This document shows positions 1 to 6,991 of a DNA stretch of 16,786 nucleotides, in pieces. This DNA is from JBAWAP01 sp049589355. GTDB lineage: Bacteria > Chloroflexota > Anaerolineae > VGOG01. Location of the stretch: positions 1 to 16,786 of the forward strand of contig JBAWAP010000233.1 in assembly GCA_049589355.1 (NCBI GenBank), written 5' to 3'. How positions within the stretch are numbered: the first letter of the stretch is position 1; every line of letters begins with the position of its first letter. The notes below the pieces were generated by a model. That model was not told the DNA's origin, did not search any database, and was given only the letters and a program-made list of their open reading frames with translations. The translations under genes were made by a program, and so were the position numbers.

Positions 1-70
1 CCTCTGCACCGAGAAGGCACGGCACATCACCGGCCAGGTGATTCAGGTGGACGGCGGGCAGTACATCTGA
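1..70 (+). CDS. Short-chain dehydrogenase/reductase, C-terminal end only (partial)
   Basis: Only the last 22 codons are in the window, read in the frame that ends at the TGA at 68-70. The peptide ends ITGQVIQVDGGQYI, the usual C-terminal signature of classical short-chain dehydrogenases (xTGQxxxVDGGxxx). The substrate cannot be told from this fragment. Azoarcus benzoate clusters also carry a short-chain dehydrogenase-like gene (bzdZ), so a role in beta-oxidation of ring-cleavage products or in aromatic alcohol oxidation is possible, but this is inference from context. It is on the same strand as dch, 64 bases upstream of it. Confidence 0.8.
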   Translation, partial: LCTEKARHITGQVIQVDGGQYI

Positions 71-110
71 AATCCCAAACCTCAAAGTCCAAACACCAAA
101 TCCTTCGGTG
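71..110. repeat. Degenerate 8-base tandem units and a small hairpin in the SDR-dch gap
   Basis: After the stop codon come A/C-rich units with a period of about eight (71-78, 79-86, 87-94, 95-102, each a variant of CCAAA/CTCAAA). A short stem (94-100 with 104-110, one mismatch, three-base loop) follows. The style matches the clearer palindromic elements elsewhere in the window. There is no T-run, so an intrinsic terminator is not supported. Confidence 0.4.
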
Positions 111-134
111 CTCCAACACTGATGGGAGGACGGT

Positions 135-908
135 ATGGGTTTTGAACACATTCGCTTTGACGTGAGTGACGGCGTAGCCCGACTGACGCTGAACAAACCG
201 CCGCTGAACGTGCTAAACATCGCCATGATGCGGGAGATCAACGCTGCGCTGGAGGGGCTGGGTGACGACCCATCGGTCAAGGTGCTGGTCTTCGAGGCCG
301 CCGAGGGCAGCAAGGCGTTCTCGGCCGGGGTAGACGTCTCCGAGCACACCGCCGACAAGGTCGAGGAGATGATCGAGGTCTTTCACCGCATCTTCCGCCT
401 GCTCGACAGGCTGGAGGTGCCGACGGTGGCGGTAGTGGACGGCGCGGCGCTGGGCGGCGGATGCGAGTTGGTGCTCTTCTGCGATATGGTCATCGCTTCG
501 GAGAAGGCCAGCTTCGGCCAGCCGGAGATCCAGGTGGGCGTGATCCCACCCATCGCGGTCGTGGCGCTGCCGGGGATCATCGGGCCCAAGAAGGCACTGG
601 AGATGGTGCTGATCGGCGACCGCATCCGGGCTCCCGAAGCCTTGCAGCTCGGGCTGGTCAACAAGGTCGTCCCGCCGGAGGAGCTGCGAGTAGTAGCCGA
701 TGAGTTTGTGGGCAAGCTGGCTAATCTGAGCGGCGCGGTGTTGCGTCTGACCAAGCGGGCGGTACGCCTGGGCAGCGTCGGCAGTTTTGCTGACGGACTG
801 GCAGCCGTCGAGGAGCTGTACCTGGGCCCGCTGATGGCCACCGAGGACGCCCACGAGGGGCTGGCGGCGTTCATAGAGAAGCGGTCGCCAGTCTGGAAGG
901 ATCGGTAA
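135..908 (+). CDS. dch: Cyclohexa-1,5-dienecarbonyl-CoA hydratase (dienoyl-CoA hydratase)
   Basis: 257-residue crotonase-fold protein that adds water to cyclohexa-1,5-diene-1-carbonyl-CoA, the product of benzoyl-CoA reductase, giving 6-hydroxycyclohex-1-ene-1-carbonyl-CoA in the cytoplasm. The oxyanion-hole segments are visible (AFSAGVDV at 61-68 and GAALGGGCEL at 103-112). Both residues aligning with the catalytic glutamates of enoyl-CoA hydratase are present (E131 in FGQPEI, E156 in KALEM). The N-terminal PPLNVLNIAMM and the FCDMVIASEKASFGQPEI segment are what I recall as typical of Dch rather than generic enoyl-CoA hydratases. Full family length. GGGAGG at 124-129 fixes the ATG at 135. The presence of oah, had and the reductase genes downstream supports the assignment strongly; a generic enoyl-CoA hydratase is the alternative. 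Confidence 0.9.
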   Translation: MGFEHIRFDVSDGVARLTLNKPPLNVLNIAMMREINAALEGLGDDPSVKVLVFEAAEGSKAFSAGVDVSEHTADKVEEMIEVFHRIFRLLDRLEVPTVAVVDGAALGGGCELVLFCDMVIASEKASFGQPEIQVGVIPPIAVVALPGIIGPKKALEMVLIGDRIRAPEALQLGLVNKVVPPEELRVVADEFVGKLANLSGAVLRLTKRAVRLGSVGSFADGLAAVEELYLGPLMATEDAHEGLAAFIEKRSPVWKDR

Positions 909-915
909 TCGCGAC

Positions 916-1347
916 ATGGCTGCGAGTGAGGCTGGATTCGAACCCAAGATCATTGCCTTCACGTGCAACTGGTGCACCTACATCGGCGCGGACCTGGCCG
1001 GGACCTCCCGCATTCAGTACCCGCCCAACGTGCGGGTCGTGCGCCTGATGTGCAGCGGGGCGGTGGACCCGGTATTCGTTCTCAAATCGCTTTTGGACGG
1101 TACCGACGGCGTGCTCATTGGCGGTTGTCACCCCGGCGATTGTCACTATCAGGATGGGAACTACAGGGCCCGGCAGCGGGTGGCTGTGCTCAAAGAGATT
1201 CTCAAGGGCGTGGGCCTCGAAGAAGATCGGGTCTGGCTGCGTTGGATCAGTGCCAGCGAGGGCCAGGTTTTTGCCGACACGATCAGTGAGATGACGGCCG
1301 CGCTACGAGAAATGGGGCCGAACCCGATGCGTGGTAAGGTGGTCTGA
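916..1347 (+). CDS. mvhD: MvhD/FlpD-like [2Fe-2S] electron-transfer subunit (BamF-like)
   Basis: 143-residue protein of the hydrogenase iron-sulfur subunit (MvhD/FlpD) family, which passes electrons between an oxidoreductase and HdrA. Five conserved cysteines are visible: C17 and C20 (CNWC), C46 (LMCSG), C71 and C76 (GGCHPGDC), matching the family pattern for its [2Fe-2S] cluster. In methanogens the partner is hydrogenase MvhAG; no hydrogenase is encoded here. In class II benzoyl-CoA reductases a homologue is BamF, which contains selenocysteine in some species; no in-frame TGA is seen here. It lies 7 bases after dch and 2 bases before hdrA-1, so it is probably co-translated. No strong Shine-Dalgarno site precedes the ATG, in line with translational coupling. 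Confidence 0.88.
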   Translation: MAASEAGFEPKIIAFTCNWCTYIGADLAGTSRIQYPPNVRVVRLMCSGAVDPVFVLKSLLDGTDGVLIGGCHPGDCHYQDGNYRARQRVAVLKEILKGVGLEEDRVWLRWISASEGQVFADTISEMTAALREMGPNPMRGKVV

Positions 1348-1349
1348 CG

Positions 1350-2681
1350 ATGAAAGGCAAGGTGCCCCCGGCGGTATTGGTCATCGGCGGTGGTATCGCC
1401 GGTATCCAGGCGGCGCTGAACGTGGCCGACGCAGGCATCCAGGTCTACCTGGTCGAGCGGGAACCGAGCATCGGCGGCCGGATGGCCCAGCTCGACAAGA
1501 CCTTCCCCACGCTCGATTGCTCGTCCTGCATCCTCACCCCCAGGATGGTGGAGGTGGCCCGACATCCCAACATCGAACTGATGACTTATTCAGAAGTGAT
1601 GGCCGTGGCAGGTGAGGTCGGCCATTTTCGGGTCACGGTCAAGAAGAAGCCGCGCTACGTGGATGTGGACAAGTGCATTGGCTGTGGTCTGTGCGCCCAG
1701 GCTTGCCGGCTGGGGATGCGGATACCCGGCGAGTTCGACGCCGGTATGGGCAAGCGGTCGGCGATCTATGTGCCCTTTCCGCAGGCGGTGCCGCTGAAGT
1801 ACACGGTGGACTCGGAGCGGTGCATTCTCCTGACCCGAGGTGTGTGCGGCGACACGCTCTTGTGTAAGGATGCCTGTCCTGCCGACGCGCTTGACTTCGA
1901 CCAGCAGGAGCAGTTTGTTGAACTGCAGGTGGGCGCGATTATCGTCGCCACTGGCTTCGAGCCCTTCGATGCCGTCCGCAAGCCGGAGTTTGGCTACGGT
2001 CGCTACCCCAACGTCATCACCGGGCTGGAGTTCGAGCGGTTGGCTTCAGCCTCAGGACCGACGGCCGGGACGATCACCTTGAACGGAAAGGTTCCCCGCG
2101 ATGTGGTTTTCATCCAGTGCGTCGGCTCACGGGATAGGCAGGTGGGCAACTCCTACTGTTCGCGGGTGTGCTGCATGGCCACGGCCAAGCAGGCCCACCT
2201 GGTCCGGGAGAAGCTGCCCAATGCCAAGGTGACCGTTTTCTATATGGACGTGCGCGCCTTTGGCAAGGGTTTCGAGGAATTCTACGACCGGGTGCGCGAA
2301 GAGGGGGTAGTCTATCGGCGAGGCAACCCGTCGGAGATCGTTCGCTCGACGCAGGATAAGGAGCGGTTGGTTGTCAGGGCCGAGGACACGCTGGAAGGAC
2401 GGCCAGTCGAAGTCGAGGCCAATCTGGTCGTGCTGGCGGTGGGCATGATGCCCCGCTCGGATGCTGGGTCGTTGGGCAAGATGCTGGGCCTGGAGCGGTC
2501 GGACGATGGCTTCTTCGCCGAGGCGCATCCCAAGACCCGGCCGGTGAGCACGGCGACGCCCGGCGTGTTCCTGGCCGGCTGTTGCCAGGGGCCGAAGGAT
2601 ATCCCGGATACCGTGGCCCAGGCCAAGGCAGCCGCGTCGTCGGCCATTATCCTTGTCAGTAGTCAGATGACGGTGGGGTAA
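1350..2681 (+). CDS. hdrA: HdrA-like flavoprotein, copy 1 (short form with internal ferredoxin domain; BamE-like)
   Basis: 443-residue FAD-dependent HdrA homologue, the flavin subunit thought to carry out electron bifurcation or confurcation in Hdr-type complexes. Visible in order: FAD-binding VIGGGIAGI (11-19); cysteine motif TFPTLDCSSCILTP (51-64); an inserted ferredoxin domain with C109, C112, C115, C119 and C158, C166, C172, C176; VGAIIVATGF (194-203); and the HdrA cysteine cluster C257, C270, C274, C275. It lacks the N-terminal domain of about 130 residues and the C-terminal two-cluster ferredoxin domain of archaeal HdrA, both of which occur in copy 2. It starts 2 bases after mvhD and ends 3 bases before the HdrC-HdrB gene, forming a tight unit. 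The substrates of the complex cannot be read from sequence. Confidence 0.9.
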   Translation: MKGKVPPAVLVIGGGIAGIQAALNVADAGIQVYLVEREPSIGGRMAQLDKTFPTLDCSSCILTPRMVEVARHPNIELMTYSEVMAVAGEVGHFRVTVKKKPRYVDVDKCIGCGLCAQACRLGMRIPGEFDAGMGKRSAIYVPFPQAVPLKYTVDSERCILLTRGVCGDTLLCKDACPADALDFDQQEQFVELQVGAIIVATGFEPFDAVRKPEFGYGRYPNVITGLEFERLASASGPTAGTITLNGKVPRDVVFIQCVGSRDRQVGNSYCSRVCCMATAKQAHLVREKLPNAKVTVFYMDVRAFGKGFEEFYDRVREEGVVYRRGNPSEIVRSTQDKERLVVRAEDTLEGRPVEVEANLVVLAVGMMPRSDAGSLGKMLGLERSDDGFFAEAHPKTRPVSTATPGVFLAGCCQGPKDIPDTVAQAKAAASSAIILVSSQMTVG

Positions 2682-2684
2682 CGA

Positions 2685-3812
2685 ATGAACGTCCAGGCCC
2701 AAACGCTTGTTCGAGATTATGGTCTGCTGGCCTGCAACCAGTGTGGCAAGTGTACCGGCGGTTGCCCACTGGCGATCAAGTCACCGCTCAACGTACGGGA
2801 CCTGATCTACCGCACCATTCTCAACAGGGATGGGATGGACATTTCCGGGCTGGACGAACTGTGGCACTGTTCGACCTGTTGGACGTGCGTCTTGCGCTGC
2901 CCCAAGGAGGTGAAGCCGGCCGAGTTGATCATTGGGATGCGCAGTGCCCTGGTTGAGAGCGGTCGTATCCCCCAAACGGTCAGCAGCGCGCTGCTGCGGA
3001 GTGTCTACGTCCGCGGTAACCCGCTGACTTTCCCCCGCGAGAATCGGGCAGCCTGGCTAGGGGAGCTGTCGGTCAAGGATGTCGCCGAGGGTGCCGAGGT
3101 GCTGTATCACGTCGGCTGCGTGCCGTCGTATGACTCGCGAGTTCAGAAGGTGGCGCGGGCGATGGTTCGGACATTCGATCGGGCGGATGTGGACTTCGGG
3201 ATACTTGGCACTCGCGAGATCTGTTGCGGCAGTGACGTGCGGCGGCTGGGTGAGGCGGGGTTGTTCGAGATGGTGCAGGAGGACAATCAGGCGCTCTGGG
3301 CTGACTTGTCGGTCAAGCGTATGGTCACGACCTCTCCCCATTGTTTTCATACCTTCAGGAACGAGTATCCGCCCCAGGCTTTTGAAGTCCACCACTACAC
3401 GCAGTTCATCGCTGGGCTGATCGAGGCCGGGAAGCTCAGTCTCTCCGGCCGACTGGAGCAGACAGTCACCTACCACGACCCTTGTTACCTGGGTAAGCAA
3501 AACGGGGTCTACGACGAGCCCCGTGAGATATTGAAGAGCATCCCAGGGCTGAAGCTGGTTGAGATGGACCGCTCACGGGAGAACAGTCTGTGTTGCGAGG
3601 GCGGTGGCGGCCGGATGTTTGTCGAGGATCCTAACCCGGGGAAGAAACTGGCTCACATGCGGATTGAGCAGGCGCTGAGCGTCGGGGCGCAGATCATTGC
3701 CGTAGCCTGCCCCTTCTGTATGTCCGTGCTGGAGGATGCGATCCTAACGGGGGGGCATGAGGGAGACATCCGAGTGATGGATGTGGTGGAACTTGTGGAT
3801 TTGGTGTTGTAA
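2685..3812 (+). CDS. HdrC-HdrB fusion, heterodisulfide reductase HdrD-like (BamD-like)
   Basis: 375-residue fusion of an N-terminal ferredoxin domain (C17, C20, C23, C27 and C62, C65, C68, C72, two [4Fe-4S] clusters, HdrC-like) with two CCG domains (HdrB-like). CCG domain 1 uses C145, C180-C181 and C220. CCG domain 2 uses C267, C303-C304, C342 and C345. In HdrB these motifs hold noncubane [4Fe-4S] clusters that reduce a disulfide. In bacteria, related proteins such as BamD serve in electron transfer where no CoM-S-S-CoB exists. The ATG follows a G-rich stretch (2671-2678) and is 3 bases after hdrA-1. Position next to MvhD and HdrA indicates one soluble complex. Generic glycolate-oxidase-type iron-sulfur subunits share the CCG fold, but the context favours Hdr. 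Confidence 0.88.
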   Translation: MNVQAQTLVRDYGLLACNQCGKCTGGCPLAIKSPLNVRDLIYRTILNRDGMDISGLDELWHCSTCWTCVLRCPKEVKPAELIIGMRSALVESGRIPQTVSSALLRSVYVRGNPLTFPRENRAAWLGELSVKDVAEGAEVLYHVGCVPSYDSRVQKVARAMVRTFDRADVDFGILGTREICCGSDVRRLGEAGLFEMVQEDNQALWADLSVKRMVTTSPHCFHTFRNEYPPQAFEVHHYTQFIAGLIEAGKLSLSGRLEQTVTYHDPCYLGKQNGVYDEPREILKSIPGLKLVEMDRSRENSLCCEGGGGRMFVEDPNPGKKLAHMRIEQALSVGAQIIAVACPFCMSVLEDAILTGGHEGDIRVMDVVELVDLVL

Positions 3813-3895
3813 GTTCGGGACTCGTGATCCGTAAATTCGGAAATCGTGGCGGTCCGAGTCTACGAATCTACGAGTTTACGAACTCACGGATCTAG
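3813..3895. repeat. Palindromic intergenic element of degenerate 8-base units
   Basis: The gap between the HdrC-HdrB gene and hdrA-2 is filled by two arms. The right arm (about 3856-3891) is TACGAATC, TACGAGTT, TACGAACT, CACGGATC in tandem. The left arm (about 3813-3850) holds degenerate reverse-complement units (TTCGGGAC, TCGTGATC, CGTAAATT, CGGAAATC). It can fold into a long imperfect hairpin. There is no T-tract. It separates the tight mvhD-hdrA-hdrCB unit from hdrA-2. Confidence 0.65.
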
Positions 3896-3900
3896 CGAAG

Positions 3901-5688
3901 GTGAACCCAGGTGTGAAATCACAGCCGTGTATTGGTGTATACATTTGTCATTGTGGCGTCAACATCGCAGCCACGGTTGACGTGGCAGCGGTGACGGCCT
4001 TTGCCGGGACACTGCCCGGCGTCGTCGTCGCCCGTGACTATACCTACATGTGCTCCGACCCCGGCCAGGTGCTCATCAAGCAGGACATCGCCGAGTTCAG
4101 GCTCAACAGGGTTGTCGTTGCCTCGTGCTCGCCGTGGATGCACGAAGTGACCTTCCGCAACGTCGTCCAGGATGCCGGGCTGAACCCGTATTTGATGGAG
4201 ATGGCCAACATCCGTGAGCAGTGCTCCTGGGTCCACGAGGCCGGCGAGGCGACAACTGAGAAGGCCAAGTGGCTGGTCGCCTCGGCCGTGGCCAAGGCAG
4301 CCCTGCTGGAGCCGCTGGGGGAGCGCGAGGTCGAGGTGACGCCGGCCGCGCTGGTCATCGGCGGGGGCGTTGCCGGGATGAGCGCCGCGCTCGACATCGC
4401 CGATGCCGGCTACAAAGTCATCCTGGTCGAACGAGAGCCACACCTCGGCGGCCGGGCAGCCCAGCTCCATCGCACTTTTCCCACCCTCGAACTCGTAGAA
4501 GATCTGGTGGCCCCCATCATAGCCGCCGTCACCGACCACCCGAATATTGAGGTGTTGACGGGTGCACAGGTGGTCGGGGTGGAGGGGTACATCGGGAACT
4601 TTACGGTTACGATTGGGAAGCTGGGAAATTGGGAAACTGGGAAATTGGTCACCAGTTCACCAGCTTGCCAATCTACCAATCTACCAATTTACCAACTACC
4701 AATCTACCAATCTGCCGACGTAGGGGCGATCATCGTAGCCACCGGCTTCGATTCCTTCGATGCCACCGGCAAGCCAGAGTTGGGCTACGGGCGCTACCCC
4801 GGCGTCATCACTGCCCCGGAGTTCGAACAACTGGCGGCCAAGGGTGGGTCTCTGATCATAGACGGTCGGGAACCGCGCGCTGTGGCCTTCATCCAATGCG
4901 TTGGCTCCCGCGATAAGCAGGTCGGCAACCCCTACTGCTCCCGCATCTGCTGCATGATCACTGCCCGCCAAGCGCACCTCGTCCGGGAGAGACTGCCGGA
5001 GGCAAATATCACCGTATTCTATACAGACGTGCGAGCCTTCGGCAAAGGCTTTGAGGAGTACTACGACCGGGTGCGGGAGGAAGGGGTGATTTACCGACGG
5101 GGCGAGCCTTCGGAGGTAATCCAGTCGGCTGACGGGGAGCGGTTGGTGGTCAAGGTTGAGGACACGTTGCTGGGTGAGGAGGTCGAGGTGGAGGCTGATC
5201 TGGTTGTGCTGGCCACCGGACTGGTGCCGCGGCCCGATGCAGCCGACCTGGCCCGTCTTCTCAAGCTGGCCCGCTCGCCAGATGGTTTCCTCGCCGAGGC
5301 CCACCCCAAGCTGCGACCGGTGGACACGATCAACGAGGGGGTGTTCATCGCCGGAGCCTGCCAGGGGCCGAAGGACATCCCCGACAGCATCACCCAGGCG
5401 AAGGCTGCCGCTGCTTCGGCGATAGTCCCCTTGTCGCAGGGGAGGGTCAAAGTCGAGTCGGCTACGTGCGTGATTGACGACGAGCTGTGCGTCGGGTGCG
5501 ATCTGTGCGCGGCCATCTGTCCTTATGGCGCGTTGTCGTTGGATGAAACTGAGGGCGTAATGACGGCCAACTCAGTATTGTGCAAGGGCTGCGGCGCATG
5601 TGCGGTGATCTGCCCGTCGAATGCTATTACCTTACTGCACTTCACGCCTAAGCAAGTTTTGGCGCAAGTAGAAGCTTTGATGTGGTAA
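3901..5688 (+). CDS. hdrA: HdrA-like flavoprotein, copy 2 (long form; internal ferredoxin domain replaced by repeat-derived peptide)
   Basis: 595-residue HdrA homologue counted from the GTG at 3901. A GTG at 3913 is as likely, because AAGGTG at 3897-3902 is better spaced for it. Domains in order: N-terminal HdrA domain (about 1-145; C16, C18, C51, C76); FAD site VIGGGVAGM (152-160); FAD domain with the C333, C346, C350, C351 cluster; and a C-terminal ferredoxin with C530, C533, C536, C540 and C561, C564, C567, C571. Two parts seen in copy 1 are missing. The DCSSC motif is replaced by LELVED after TFPT (192-195). The internal ferredoxin domain is replaced by about 35 residues translated from intergenic-type repeat DNA (about 238-272). 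The frame is intact, so it is probably expressed, perhaps as a partner to copy 1. It follows a palindromic gap rather than a tight junction. Confidence 0.87.
   Translation: MNPGVKSQPCIGVYICHCGVNIAATVDVAAVTAFAGTLPGVVVARDYTYMCSDPGQVLIKQDIAEFRLNRVVVASCSPWMHEVTFRNVVQDAGLNPYLMEMANIREQCSWVHEAGEATTEKAKWLVASAVAKAALLEPLGEREVEVTPAALVIGGGVAGMSAALDIADAGYKVILVEREPHLGGRAAQLHRTFPTLELVEDLVAPIIAAVTDHPNIEVLTGAQVVGVEGYIGNFTVTIGKLGNWETGKLVTSSPACQSTNLPIYQLPIYQSADVGAIIVATGFDSFDATGKPELGYGRYPGVITAPEFEQLAAKGGSLIIDGREPRAVAFIQCVGSRDKQVGNPYCSRICCMITARQAHLVRERLPEANITVFYTDVRAFGKGFEEYYDRVREEGVIYRRGEPSEVIQSADGERLVVKVEDTLLGEEVEVEADLVVLATGLVPRPDAADLARLLKLARSPDGFLAEAHPKLRPVDTINEGVFIAGACQGPKDIPDSITQAKAAAASAIVPLSQGRVKVESATCVIDDELCVGCDLCAAICPYGALSLDETEGVMTANSVLCKGCGACAVICPSNAITLLHFTPKQVLAQVEALMW
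4611..4714 (+). repeat. Octamer-array palindrome inside hdrA copy 2 coding sequence
   Basis: Four 8-base units run in tandem at 4615-4646 (GGGAAGCT, GGGAAATT, GGGAAACT, GGGAAATT). They are followed by a linker and a run of CCAATCTA/CCAATTTA-type units at 4668-4714, with one unit (4692-4698) being 7 bases. The two halves are complementary in style and could form a hairpin. The units match the intergenic element upstream of oah (14713-14804), which has TTGGTAGA/TTGGTAAA on the left arm and CCAATCTA/CCAATTTA on the right. Here the array is read in frame, producing residues with a PIYQ repeat (262-265 and 267-270). Confidence 0.85.
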
Positions 5689-5694
5689 GTCAGA

Positions 5695-5782
5695 TCAGTA
5701 GTCAGTAGTCAGTAGCCAGTAGTCAGTAGCCAGACTCTGACTACTGATGTCTGACTACTGAAATCTGATTACTGAAATCTGA
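5695..5782. repeat. Palindromic intergenic element of 7-base TCAGTAG units
   Basis: Five consecutive heptamers at 5695-5729 (TCAGTAG three times, CCAGTAG, TCAGTAG) form the left arm. The right arm at 5737-5782 has CTGACTACTGA followed by TCTGACTACTGA and TCTGATTACTGA variants. It can form a long hairpin. It lies between hdrA-2 and the reductase genes and ends just before the Shine-Dalgarno site of bzdN. The same unit recurs at 10347-10376. There is no T-run, so it is not a classic terminator, although it may protect or separate mRNA segments. Confidence 0.8.
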
Positions 5783-5797
5783 TGGTAGGAGGATACT

Positions 5798-6925
5798 ATG
5801 TTCGATCAATTCAAAGACTGGTACGAGAACCGGCATGAGTATGCCAAAGAGTGGAAGGCGCGTACCGGCGGCAAGGTGATGGGCTATTTCTGCACCTACG
5901 TGCCCGAAGAGATCCTCTACGCTGCCGACGTGCTGCCGGTGCGCATCCTGGGCAGCCACGAGGCGGAGGACGTCACCGAGCCCCACATCTTTAAGATGTT
6001 CTGTCCTTTCTGTCGCGATTGCCTGGCCCAGGGGTTAGAAGGCCGATACGACTACCTGGACGGGATCATGATCGCCCAGTCGTGTCTGCACATTCGCCAG
6101 GCTTTCACCAGTTGGCAGATCCACATCCCGATAGACTATACCTACTACTTGCCTTTCCCCCACGGGGCCCAGAACCGTGCGGTATATAAGTATCTGACCG
6201 GGGAGCTGGAAAAATTCAAAAAGTCCATTGAGGACTGGACAGGCAAGATTCTCACCGACGAGGACCTGGATCGGGGCATCGAGATCATGAACACCAACCG
6301 CCGCCTGATGAAACAGGTCTACGAGACGCGGAAGGCCGACAGTCCACCTCTGACCGGTCTGGAGGCCATGTACATGGTCGTCGCGGGCCAGATGACGGAC
6401 AAGAGGGACCACAGTGACGAGATGGAGGGCCTACTGAAGGAGCTGCCGTCACGAGACCTGGGCCGGGAAACGGGAGTCCGGTTGATGATGGTTGGCAGCG
6501 AGGACGACGATACGGAATTTGTCGAGATGACCGAAGCGCTGGGCAGCACCATCGTCGTTGACGATCACTGCACGGGCAGCCGCTACTTCTGGAACGAGGT
6601 TGAGCCCCAGGAGGATCGGCTGGCTGCTCTCGCTCAGCGCTACATTGACCGGCCGTGCTGCCCCAGCAAGGACTGGCCTGATCGGACCCGTGTCCAGCAC
6701 GTCTTGGACCTGGCCGAGGAGTACAACGTCGAAGGGGCCCTCGTTATTCAGCAAAAGTTCTGTGATCCACACGAACTGGATATCCCCGCTGTCCGCCAGG
6801 CTCTGGAGGCCAAGGGCATCCCTACCTACTTCCTCGAATTCGACGTCACCGTCCCCATTGGACAGTTCAAGACGCGTGTGGAGGCCTTCCTCGAAGAGTA
6901 TTTGCTGGAGGATATGCTGTTCTAA
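5798..6925 (+). CDS. bzdN: Benzoyl-CoA reductase, Bzd-type N subunit (BcrC-like)
   Basis: 375-residue member of the HgdB/BcrBC (2-hydroxyacyl-CoA dehydratase subunit) family. With the O subunit it forms the catalytic half that reduces the benzoyl-CoA ring to cyclohexa-1,5-diene-1-carbonyl-CoA using two electrons energised by ATP hydrolysis in the P/Q half. Visible: GKVMGYFCTYVPEEILYAAD near the N terminus (25-44, C32), the FCPFCRDC cysteine motif (C69, C72, C75) and QSCLHIR (C96), giving several potential ligands for [4Fe-4S] clusters. The gene order matches bzdNOPQM of Azoarcus, and the lengths of the four subunits fit Bzd-type better than Thauera BcrCBAD. AGGAGG at 5787-5792, five bases from the ATG, gives a secure start. 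Confidence 0.92.
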   Translation: MFDQFKDWYENRHEYAKEWKARTGGKVMGYFCTYVPEEILYAADVLPVRILGSHEAEDVTEPHIFKMFCPFCRDCLAQGLEGRYDYLDGIMIAQSCLHIRQAFTSWQIHIPIDYTYYLPFPHGAQNRAVYKYLTGELEKFKKSIEDWTGKILTDEDLDRGIEIMNTNRRLMKQVYETRKADSPPLTGLEAMYMVVAGQMTDKRDHSDEMEGLLKELPSRDLGRETGVRLMMVGSEDDDTEFVEMTEALGSTIVVDDHCTGSRYFWNEVEPQEDRLAALAQRYIDRPCCPSKDWPDRTRVQHVLDLAEEYNVEGALVIQQKFCDPHELDIPAVRQALEAKGIPTYFLEFDVTVPIGQFKTRVEAFLEEYLLEDMLF

Positions 6926-6928
6926 ATG

Positions 6929-6964
6929 CAAGCTCCGAGCGGACGGTAGTCCACCGCGAGCTTG
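6929..6964. repeat. Imperfect hairpin in the bzdN-bzdO gap
   Basis: CAAGCTC (6929-6935) and GAGCTTG (6958-6964) are perfect complements. They enclose a smaller GGAC/GTCC stem around GGTA. The hairpin begins three bases after the bzdN stop. There is no T-tract, so rho-independent termination is unlikely inside these reductase genes; mRNA processing or segmental stabilisation is possible. Confidence 0.45.
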
Positions 6965-6991
6965 AGTCAAGATAATTGATTGGAGGAAAAT

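Noticed and set aside
916..1347. Selenocysteine codon in the MvhD-like gene, as in some BamF proteins
   Set aside because: All five expected cysteine positions are cysteine codons and there is no in-frame TGA before the stop.
3901..5688. hdrA copy 2 as a frameshifted pseudogene
   Set aside because: The frame is open throughout the repeat insert and the FAD, cysteine and C-terminal ferredoxin motifs on both sides are intact, so decay is not supported; only a domain is missing.
5695..5782. Possible CRISPR array or iteron-type origin
   Set aside because: The repeated units are only seven bases, degenerate and directly adjacent without spacers, and the whole folds as an inverted repeat; no cas or rep gene is nearby.
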